DNA of 64,000 bases from Dendrolimus kikuchii (Eukaryota; Arthropoda; Insecta; Lepidoptera; Lasiocampidae): assembly GCA_019925095.2 (NCBI GenBank), contig CM034405.1, positions 14,471,401 to 14,535,400 of the forward strand. Reading direction: 5' to 3'. Below the pieces are notes generated by a model, which did not search any database, was not told the origin of the DNA, and saw nothing but the letters and a program-made list of their open reading frames with translations. This document shows positions 1-7,752 of this stretch, one piece after another; the first letter of the stretch is position 1, and every line of letters starts with the position of its first letter. The position numbers and the translations under genes are program-made.

Positions 1-1079
1 TTGAGAACGGCCTCAATACGGGCTAAGAGTGTAGAAAATTCTTCAAAGGTCAGATGCTGCTCACCTAATACGCGATAGAGTAATTGCTTAGTAGATTTCA
101 CGGCTGCCTCGTGCAGACCGCCAAAAGAAGGAGCTGAGGGCGGATTGAGCAACCATGTGATCTGCTGTGTGGCTAGCTTGTGCGTAATTCTATCATCATT
201 GGCCTTTAAGAAGTTTTGTACTTCTATGAGCTGATTTCTTGCGCCGACATAGTTTGTACCGCAATCAGAGCGAATTAGGGTAGGGATTCCGCGCCGACTA
301 ACGAACCTTTGCAGTGCCGCAAAAAAGGCGTCCGTAGAAAGTTCCGAGACAGCCTCTAAGTGCACTGCCTTGGTGGCGAGACAAACGAAAACACAAAAGT
401 AGCCTTTGAGAAGTTTGGCATTGCGTAGAGTACTTGATTTAATTAGGAATGGTCCGGCAAAATCCGTGGACACTTGACTAAACACCGGTTGTGGGCTGAC
501 TCGATCAGCCGGTAGGTCGGCCATAAAAGGGGGATTCGGCTGAGCTCGATGCCTAAAACAGCGTACACATTTAAAGACACGGTGACGAATGACTCGCCTT
601 CCAGATAAAATCCAGTATTGTTGACGGAGTAGTGCGTGTAGTGTATCTGCGCCCGGGTGGCAGTGTATAGTGTGGAAATGATCTATAATTAGGTCCACAA
701 GGGGGCTTGAACTGGGTAAGATGAGGGGATGTTGTGTGTCATATCTAAGGGCTGAGTTGGACAAGCGCCCTCCTACTCTAAGAAGACCATCCTTGAGAAA
801 GGGCGAGAGGCGTTGTATTCGCACTGTACATAATTTGTTAGTTTGCAGTCGGTGGATGTCTTCAGCGAACATATTTTGTTGGACTGAGCGTACCCAGTGT
901 AAGAGCGCTTTCTTACGTTCGTCTACGGTAATGGGACCAACGATGCGAGAGTGAGAAGATACCAAGCAATTGTGTGCAAAACGTTTAATACATGCGGTTA
1001 CGCCTACAAGTGTGTCTAAGGAGCTGAATCTCGTGAGTAAATCCGTGTCTAGATCAGGAACCGCGATGTGAGCTACCAT
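1..1079 (-). pseudogene. BEL/Pao pol: integrase domain
   Basis: About 359 uninterrupted codons in the third frame, running off the left edge. A zinc-binding H2C2 region is visible ('HFHTIHCHPGAD' then 'CVRCFRHR'). The DDE integrase core follows: 'STDFAGPF' (first D), 'IRSDCGTNYVGA' (second D), 'PSFGGLHEAAVKS' (E). All catalytic residues are present. The ATG at 1079 is not a native start; it lies at the junction where roughly a hundred residues of linker seem to have been deleted between RNase H and integrase. Confidence 0.92.
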
Positions 1080-1291
1080 TTTTCTGGGTTTTTGGCCTCA
1101 AAGACCTGTAGGGATTGAGAAGGAGTTTTAAGCCAGGCGAGTACGATAGTACTGTCTGACCAACAAAAGTGTTGCTGAATGGTAATGTGGGCAGAAAGTT
1201 GAACAGAGACGCGAGAAATGAGCAGCGAAGTGAGGTGTGCAGCTGAAAGTTCCAGCTTTGGTATAGTCTGTCGGGTTTTAATGGGGGCTAC
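1073..1291 (-). pseudogene. BEL/Pao pol: RNase H segment in a shifted frame
   Basis: Continues the RT/RNase H protein in a different frame: 'VAPIKTRQTIPKLELSAA' is the canonical BEL RNase H motif. 'HFCWSDSTIVLAWLKT' follows, with the third acidic residue region. A stop codon (TAG, 1073-1075) ends it at 'FEAKNPEKW'. A single-base change near 1290 explains the shift from the upstream RT frame. The connection domain normally found after 'QVFEA' is missing. Confidence 0.88.
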
Positions 1292-2823
1292 CTTGGAATA
1301 AGTAGTCTGACGTGTACCTGACCCGTGATATTCGTTTCATGAAGATAGACTGCGGCTGCATATCCGGATTCGGATGCATCGGCAAAACCGTGTAGGGTGT
1401 AGGTGGAATCTTTGCTGGTGCAAATTGTTCTGGGGAGTCGAAGAGCAGAGAGTAGAGGTAAGTCTTCAAAAATGTGCTGAAATTGAAATGTGACATCATT
1501 GGGAGCCGATTCATCCCAGTCTAACTTTAGAGTCCATAGGTGCTGAATGAGCAGTTTTGCGCGGAAAATAACTGGGCTGATCCATCCACTAGGATCGTAT
1601 AAACGAGCGATGGTACTGAGTATTGACCTTTTGGTAAATTTTTCCAGTGTAGGTACCGAAATGTGATATGTAAATTCGTCCGTTTGGGGTATCCATTGCA
1701 TACCAAGTACCTTGATTGCATTGGAGTCGGGTACAACATCAAAATCCTTGGGTATGTCACATTGATCATCCGGGAAGCGTTCTAAAAGCTGACGAGAGTT
1801 TGAGGTCCACTTTCGCAAATGAAATCCCCCTAGGGCTAGTAACTCAATGAGTTCAGTCTGCAGAGCTATTGCCTTGTCAACTGAATCATGCCCAGTCAGA
1901 ATGTCATCCACGAATATGGAGTGCGTAACAACCTGTGCATGGTGGCGAAAAGCCTCAACCTCATCAGTGACCAGCTGTATAATAGATCGATTGGCGAGGA
2001 AGGGGCTGGGTCGTAGGCCATACGTGACAGTGGACAGGGCGTAAGTGAGCAGAGGTTGATCTGGAGAAGAGCGCCATAGAATGAGTTGGAACCGTCTGTG
2101 GTCTGGGTGAACTAGTATATTTCTAAACATCATCTGGATGTCTGTACTAAAGACCACTTTGTGAGTACGAAAATTTAGAATGATGTCAGTAATATCACGT
2201 TGGAGCGGTGGGCCAGTGTGCAGACAGTCATTAAGACTGACACCATTAGAGCTCTTACAGCTGCCATCAAAAACCGTGCGAAGTTTTTCAGAGTTGGCTT
2301 TGAAGATGCCATGATGCGGGACGTAAAAATGGTCTTTTCCTTTGAATGTGCTGGGGTGACAAAGAGCCATGTGGCCCATGTCAATGTATTCCTTCATGAA
2401 GTCGATATATTTTGAGCGGAGGGTAGGATCTCTTTGGAGTTTGCGCTCCAAATTAAGGAATCGTCGTAGTGCAATAGCGTGGGTTGCACCGAGCTTAGGT
2501 GCCTTTGTAAGAAAGGGAAGGGATACTATGTATCGCCCTGTGGGATCACGTGTGGTGGTAGAACGAAAGTTCTCCTCACACTCGTCAGAGGTTGAGTTGT
2601 CCTTTGATTGCACTTCTTCGACTTCCCAGAATCTCTCCAGAGCGGAGTGTATTTCTTTATTTGAGTGTTGGGGTTGTAAACAGTCAATATTTACTAGTGC
2701 TGAATTAACTTGAGGCTCAGGCTTTGTGTAGTTTGGATTGATAGGACCTAAAAGAGCGAAATTGAAGATCGTGCCGAAGGCTATTGGCCTGCCGGGGCCC
2801 AAAAAAATTTTGTTACCATCCAA
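1288..2823 (-). pseudogene. BEL/Pao pol: protease end and reverse transcriptase
   Basis: Open frame of 511 codons. Residues about 1-30 ('GRPIAFGTIFNFALLGPI') resemble the end of the BEL protease. The RT domain spans about 95-420. Its first catalytic Asp is D228 in 'STDIQMMF', and the active-site box is 'FVDDILTG' (D306, D307). 'ARLYDPSGW' at about 407-415 is a BEL/Pao hallmark. RNase H begins at about 478 ('HGFADASESGYAAA', D482). The frame then stops at 'LLIPR', one residue before the expected continuation found in another frame. No gag precedes it. Probably a dead copy, although RT itself is intact. Confidence 0.93.
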
Positions 2824-3288
2824 AATTGATGAACAAAAAATGACTACTCATTCTTATAAAAATTCATTCCTTTAGACCCTTTAGCAGCTCTTGAGATAAA
2901 TGACTGAAACATACAAAGACAGAGAGACGTTTTTTGCCAAAACGGCTTCGGAACTCTGAAAAAACATTTCCATTATCTACCGCCGACTTTTACAGCCGGC
3001 ACGTGTCAGAAAAAAACATTTAGATAAACGGTAGGGCGACTCGATTTACACAGGTAAACACTTACCGCCCACAACCTGCTTTCCTATTACCGCTCTTTCG
3101 AGGAAGATGATAAGTATTGGAACGATTTTCATTCCCGTATTTTTCTTCTTCAAAGACTTACCTAAATTGATATTTGTACTTATACAAAAATAGTACAATA
3201 ATATATTATATATATTACTGTATTTATTGTATAAGCTATAGATAGAGCGTTTTGGACATAGAACTTAAATAATATAATATATTTTTAG

Positions 3289-3335
3289 ATTTTGACATGT
3301 TCATATAATATTTATTTATATGAACATGTCAAAAT
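3289..3335. repeat. Inverted repeat, 19-bp perfect arms
   Basis: Arms 3289-3307 and 3317-3335 ('attttgacatgttcatata' and its complement) flank a 9-base AT loop. Flanked by further TA-rich sequence. Confidence 0.85.
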
Positions 3336-3394
3336 ATAATATTTTAATGAAATGTATAAATAATGTAATATTGTAATTAATAATTAATTGTACG

Positions 3395-3490
3395 AGCTAA
3401 ACTTGCACGGTAATCTGACAAAAACATGTGTACCATAAATATAACTACTGTGACACATTCTAAACCATGTTTTATGCAAATAAATTAAAT
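3395..3490. repeat. Dispersed repeat, copy 1 of 2
   Basis: 'cacggtaatctgacaaaaac' to 'ccatgttttatgcaaataa' matches 62318-62395 at most positions in the same orientation. Family unknown. Confidence 0.7.
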
Positions 3491-3957
3491 TGAATTTAGG
3501 GTTTCATTTTAATTTGTTTATTATTAGGATAGTTTATGTTTAGTATATATTTATGTAATGTTTAATTACTTTAAATATATTTTTATTTCAATCAATACAT
3601 TTTAAGTAGGATATCAAAATGAAACCAATACGTTATATGTGACACTTAAATAATAAATATAAACCGGTCAAACAGCAGTTGTTCCACGATGAAGGGATTT
3701 GTAGAGATGAACAACAATGTTACTGTTTATTTTTGTCATTTATGGAACCTTATAAGGCATCAATATGAAAATAAGCCATATTTTAAAATGAGGGATCTTA
3801 TTCAAATCGATATTCAAAACTATCGGACCCATAATGCAAAAGTTAACACTCCCCATTGATTTCAATAAAGTCACCAACAAATGGGTATTATTTGTAACGA
3901 TACTTCACGCGAGTATATAAACTGAGAAAGATATAATTTCCCTTGGCCATCTCTATC

Positions 3958-4282
3958 TTTTTATTTTTTTAATGCGTTCAGCAGACAGGCAGACGGCCTA
4001 CCTGGTGGAAAGCGGTTACCATCACCTATGGACATTTGCAAAACTAAAAGGAGTTAAAATGCGCTGCTGTTCTCTTAAGGAGACTAGAACCTGGCCACTA
4101 ATGCCGGAACACAACTCAAAGTTGTTATGGCGGCATGCTCTAGACCTGGGGTGGTAGCCATAAACGGGCAAATGCGCTACCACCTGGCTGTGGGTTGTTT
4201 CGTCGCCTCTTACGACAGACTGCCCGACCACAGGAAATAAAATTTGAAAATTATTTCACAATTCTTGCACGGATAGTAATTT
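3958..4282 (-). mobile_element. Family P retroposon, near full length
   Basis: Read on the minus strand it starts near 'actatccgtgcaagaattgt', passes 'tggtagcgcatttgcccg' and ends 'ctgctgaacgcattaaaaaa' with a poly(A) tail. Same family as nine other copies in the window. Confidence 0.85.
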
Positions 4283-4336
4283 GTAAGATATGTTACGATA
4301 GTGTTTATAAAATACACGTTGCATCTATATCTATAA

Positions 4337-4519
4337 CTAGCGGCCCGGCGCGGTTTCACCCGCGCTCTGTCTCGCTCCCGTGGTATGTTATATAGCCTAT
4401 GACACTCCCTGTTAAGGTAGTTTTCTAACAGTAAAATAATTTTAAAATCGGTTCAGTAGATCCAGAGATTACCCCCTACAACGTCACAAACTTTACCTCT
4501 TTATAATATTAGTATAGAT
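4337..4519 (+). repeat. Family C repeat
   Basis: Begins 'actagcggcccggcgcggtt', contains 'aatcggttcagtagatc' and ends 'ataatattagtatagat', the usual start, middle and end of this dispersed lepidopteran-type repeat. Confidence 0.75.
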
Positions 4520-4526
4520 TATCAGT

Positions 4527-4640
4527 CTATGTCAAAGAGGCAAGTGAGGTGTGTAAAAATAAGCCTAAATGGCACTCTGTTGTTCGTGCCTACCCCGCAA
4601 GGGAACTGGCGTGAAGTTATGTATGTATGTATCAGTCTAA
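4527..4640 (+). pseudogene. LINE C-terminal tail fragment
   Basis: One frame reads 'KEASEVCKNKPKWHSVVRAY' then 'PARELA' and a stop, followed by (TATG)n. The same tail ends a longer relic at 36400-36740, so this is a severely 5'-truncated LINE copy. Confidence 0.75.
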
Positions 4641-4851
4641 GAGAAAAATTACTGATCTACATAATCAGATCGACAGTTGGGCAGACGGACATGACAAATG
4701 ACTATGGCAACCTTTTATTTATTTTTCTGCACCATTTTACTTCAATGTAAAAATAACGTAGAAAAATAACCTAATGATGTGTCTTTGGGACACCTGCTTG
4801 GAACGAAGTTTCGAAGGCCATCGAAGACCATGAGTGTTATTTTATTTTAAT

Positions 4852-5215
4852 ACTAGGATATGACCGCCGCTTCGTCCACAATTGACTTGAAATTCCCGCG
4901 GGATTCCCGGGACACAGAGTACCGTAAAAAAGAATGTAAGCTATTATTTTAGTGAAAACTGTGTTGGAATAAGCTAATTTTATATAAATATATAATTTTA
5001 AATATTTCTCAGAAAAGTTTCCGTGAGATTCTCTGGATAAAAGTAGCGCAGGTTTTCAGTCAGTAGTTTTAGGTGAATCCCGAAGAAATAGACAAGACAT
5101 CTAAAAAAAATGCAGCGTGTTCTGCATAGTTTATATAGTCTATACCAGTTGTTTTTTTTAAATAGCTTCAATTTACAGACACGGCATGTTTATAATTTCA
5201 TAACATCATAGATCT
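4852..5215 (+). repeat. Family G repeat
   Basis: Starts 'actaggatatgaccgccgct', contains 'attcccgcgggattcccggg' and ends with 'gacacggcatgtttataatt' near 'catagat'. Shorter than the copies at 15092 and 32400. Confidence 0.8.
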
Positions 5216-5309
5216 GAGCTGTCTGCATTTTTCGTTTTGGTGATTTTTTTTCGTCTAACTCTCATCCGACGAGTAACGTGCGATAAGGAACTCCGTACCA
5301 ATAAATTAT

Positions 5310-5625
5310 TACAGCTAGACATGTTGCTGACGAAATTCTTGTGGCTGTGGTTCTCTTCAAGCCACAACATGTTGCGAAGCGATGGTAAATTAGATTAGGC
5401 TTCCATAGAGTCAATAATAACCATAAAAAAATCAAAATTAGGTGACTAAAATGAACTCGTTTGGGGGTAGGCTAAATTATAGCTTTAACATTACTCATTG
5501 ACACTCGACATCTTTGGCTTTCGTGACCACGGCTACTAAAAAGTGGCTGAAACATCGGTAATAAAATTCAAATAAACCGTTACAACCCGATATTCGGTTT
5601 TTTCGGTCGATCAAGTATCGCACAC
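5310..5625 (+). mobile_element. Retroposon 3' tail with module M
   Basis: Contains 'catgttgcgaagcgatggta' and later 'gtgaccacggctactaaaaa' with 'aataaaattcaaataaacc'. The same two blocks in the same order occur at 56705-56945. No coding part remains. Confidence 0.75.
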
Positions 5626-5689
5626 TATTAGTAGGCTGGTCAATATATACACACTAGGTATATACACACAAGGTTGCGTCATCGCAATT

Positions 5690-6153
5690 TTCATTGCGCT
5701 CTGACGCGGGGTTGTTTCCACCCCACACCCGCGTAGTTCGTTTGCGCGAACCCTCGTGGTAATTTTAATTGTTTACTCAATTTTAATTACCACTAGGTCA
5801 GCTAGGGGATACCTAACGGTGTTAACGAACCTAGCTGGGGCGTGACCCGGGCGCCCGCCGGTTCCCCTTCAGGGAAACGGCAAACCCGGACGGGCGTGGA
5901 ACCACCGGCACAGGGGGAGTACCCTTGCCGACCCCAGGCATCTCCAAATCCGTCCTAGGTGACCTCCTCCTTTTTTCCTATCTTTTGTGGTTCTGCCTAC
6001 CCACAAAACAGTTAGGGACCCCTTTGCACAATAAGATCGGCAAAGGGGCTACAAGCTTAGGGCTCACCATAGGGCGCACCCCCCTGCCTACACCCGGCAG
6101 GGGGACTAGGTCAACATTTTACACATATCCCTCGGGCTGCTCCCGCCTGAGGG
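5690..6153 (+). promoter_or_regulatory. Jockey LINE 5' UTR
   Basis: GC-rich, non-coding leader starting around 'gttgcgtcatcgcaattttc'. Jockey-type LINEs carry internal promoters in this region (family knowledge); no core promoter motif is claimed here. An imperfect 16-bp inverted repeat lies at 5756-5794 and further GC hairpins lie nearer ORF1. Confidence 0.7.
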
Positions 6154-6155
6154 AT
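6019..6155 (+). promoter_or_regulatory. Three GC hairpins leading into the ORF1 start codon
   Basis: Hairpin 1: arms 6019-6027 and 6040-6048 (cccctttgc/gcaaagggg). Hairpin 2: arms 6080-6088 and 6096-6104 (ccccctgcc/ggcaggggg). Hairpin 3: arms 6127-6133 and 6149-6155 (atccctc/gagggat), whose 3' arm contains the first two bases of the ORF1 ATG. Role in translation is inferred only. Confidence 0.6.
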
Positions 6156-7740
6156 GGCTACCCCCCATGATTGGTGGGTTCAGACCCTCCGCTTGCTTGA
6201 GAGCCGCGACCCGACTCTCAAAAAATGGTACTGCCAGGAGATGAAGGAATTTCTCCCCATGATGGAGATAATCCCTCCATCTCCGACAGCCACCGCGACC
6301 CCCGCGAAAGCCGCGTCTTCCGCGCCACCCCCCCAGGCCCCTAAGGCCGGCCCCCCGCAGGCTCCTAAAGCCGCTGCCCCCGTGGCCCCTAAGGCCCCCC
6401 CGACCCCAATAGCCACTCAGGCTAAAACCCCCACGGCCACTTCGGCCACCCCTACCGCGGCCGCGCCCGCACCCACCCCCGCCCCCGCCATTACTGAATC
6501 TCCCACTGTCGCTTCAGCCGCGTCTGAAAGCGACATGGAGATCGACCCCTCCACCCAAACCGGTGACGATGACGGCTTCCAAGTCGTCACGAACCGGAAG
6601 GCCAAGAAGCGACTGCTTAACAGCTCGCCTCAAGGCCACGTTGACAAGGAGCCCAAACAGGCCAAGACCAAGGCCGACAGCCAGCCCCGCCGCGAACGGC
6701 TACCGCCCCCTCTGATAATCAGAGATAAACATCTCTGGAGAGATGTACTCTCCTCTCTCCCCGCCCATAACATCGTGCTGAAAGAGGCACGTGACATCCA
6801 GCACGGCATTAAAGTCGTCCTTCAGACCCCGGCCGACCATCGCGCCCTTACCCGCATCTTAATTGACAGAAATGTCAATTACTACACTTACGCTCTCGAG
6901 GAAGAGAAGCGCCTCCGCGTTGTCGTACGCGGCCTGTCCCAGGAGCTTGAAACCTCCTACATCTTGGAGGACCTCCAAGCCCAAAACCTCCCTGTGCATG
7001 AGGTTCACCGCATGCACAAAGGTAACTCAGACCGGACACCATACAACATGGTGCTCGTTATCCTTGACCGTTCGGACCGAGGTAAGGCAATCTTCAACCT
7101 GAAGAGCGTCTGCGGTCTAACCAATCTCCGCTTCGAGCGGCCATACAATAATCAGACCCCCCGGCAATGCCACCGCTGCCAGCTATATGGCCATTCGGCA
7201 AATCACTGCCACTCCCGCCCGAGATGCGTCAAGTGCCTCGGGGATCACGGGACCAGTGACTGCGCGCGAACTCGGGACTCCCCCGACCCTCCGGCCTGCA
7301 TTCTCTGCGGACAAACCGGACATCCCGCTAATTACCGCGGGTGCCCGGCCGCCCCCAAATTCAAAAAGAACGCCAAGCGTTCTCCCCCAGCCCCCAAGGC
7401 CGCCCCCAAACGTCGGGCATTCGTGCCTGCACCTCTCCCGGCGTTCAACGCTTGGACAGGTTTTCCCGCCCTGCCTACCCAGGCTAGAGCCCCGATGCCC
7501 CTCACGAGGCCCCAACCTCAACCTCAACCCGCCACACTGCCGGCTCCCACAGGTGCTCCCTCCTCCATCTCGAGGGACCTCGCCCTGGTAACACAGTTTG
7601 CCAGGTCGCTGCCCTTCAACCTGGATGAGGTAACAACCTTAGCGAGGAAACTCGAAACCGCCACTACCTTAAAGGCTCGTCTGCGGCTCTTCATGGAGCA
7701 CGGAACGCTGATGAAGATCCTTTATGACGACACTCCCTAA
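6154..7740 (+). CDS. Jockey LINE ORF1: gag-like nucleic-acid-binding protein
   Basis: 528 codons, starting at the first ATG after the hairpin array. Residues about 45-115 are a low-complexity Pro/Ala/Thr-rich stretch. Residues about 136-185 are charged ('DDDGFQVVTNRKAKKR'). About 185-335 resemble the RNA-binding and pre-C2HC region of Jockey gag proteins ('LRVVVRGLSQELETSYILED'). Three zinc knuckles follow: C339-C342-H347-C352, C358-C361-H365-C370 and C382-C385-H390-C397. The tail is basic and Pro-rich, then helical. The protein should bind LINE RNA to form the RNP and guide nuclear import (family knowledge). Its TAA is in the same frame as ORF2 and lies 12 nt before the ORF2 ATG. Confidence 0.95.
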   Translation: MATPHDWWVQTLRLLESRDPTLKKWYCQEMKEFLPMMEIIPPSPTATATPAKAASSAPPPQAPKAGPPQAPKAAAPVAPKAPPTPIATQAKTPTATSATPTAAAPAPTPAPAITESPTVASAASESDMEIDPSTQTGDDDGFQVVTNRKAKKRLLNSSPQGHVDKEPKQAKTKADSQPRRERLPPPLIIRDKHLWRDVLSSLPAHNIVLKEARDIQHGIKVVLQTPADHRALTRILIDRNVNYYTYALEEEKRLRVVVRGLSQELETSYILEDLQAQNLPVHEVHRMHKGNSDRTPYNMVLVILDRSDRGKAIFNLKSVCGLTNLRFERPYNNQTPRQCHRCQLYGHSANHCHSRPRCVKCLGDHGTSDCARTRDSPDPPACILCGQTGHPANYRGCPAAPKFKKNAKRSPPAPKAAPKRRAFVPAPLPAFNAWTGFPALPTQARAPMPLTRPQPQPQPATLPAPTGAPSSISRDLALVTQFARSLPFNLDEVTTLARKLETATTLKARLRLFMEHGTLMKILYDDTP

Positions 7741-7752
7741 TTTAACCTCCCA

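Larger units (their letters stand above)
1..2823 (-). mobile_element. BEL/Pao LTR retrotransposon pol, broken and truncated
   Basis: The minus strand carries, in order, the end of an aspartic protease, reverse transcriptase, RNase H and integrase in the BEL/Pao arrangement. The coding sequence occupies three reading frames in succession (RT, RNase H, integrase) and enters the element abruptly near 2823 inside the protease, with AT-rich unrelated DNA beyond. Gag and the 5' LTR are absent. The 3' part runs off base 1. The elongate GC-balanced block stands out from its AT-rich surroundings. Probably in the amon intron that follows the exon at 12549. Confidence 0.93.
2824..3957. other. AT-rich stretch without recognised gene
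   Basis: No coding sequence seen. It holds a near-perfect palindrome (3289-3335) and a short repeat (about 3395-3490) that recurs at about 62300-62400. Confidence 0.6.

Noticed and set aside
7187..7591. 134-codon ORF overlapping LINE ORF1
   Set aside because: Overlaps the zinc-knuckle region in another frame; codon content is a by-product of GC-rich ORF1.
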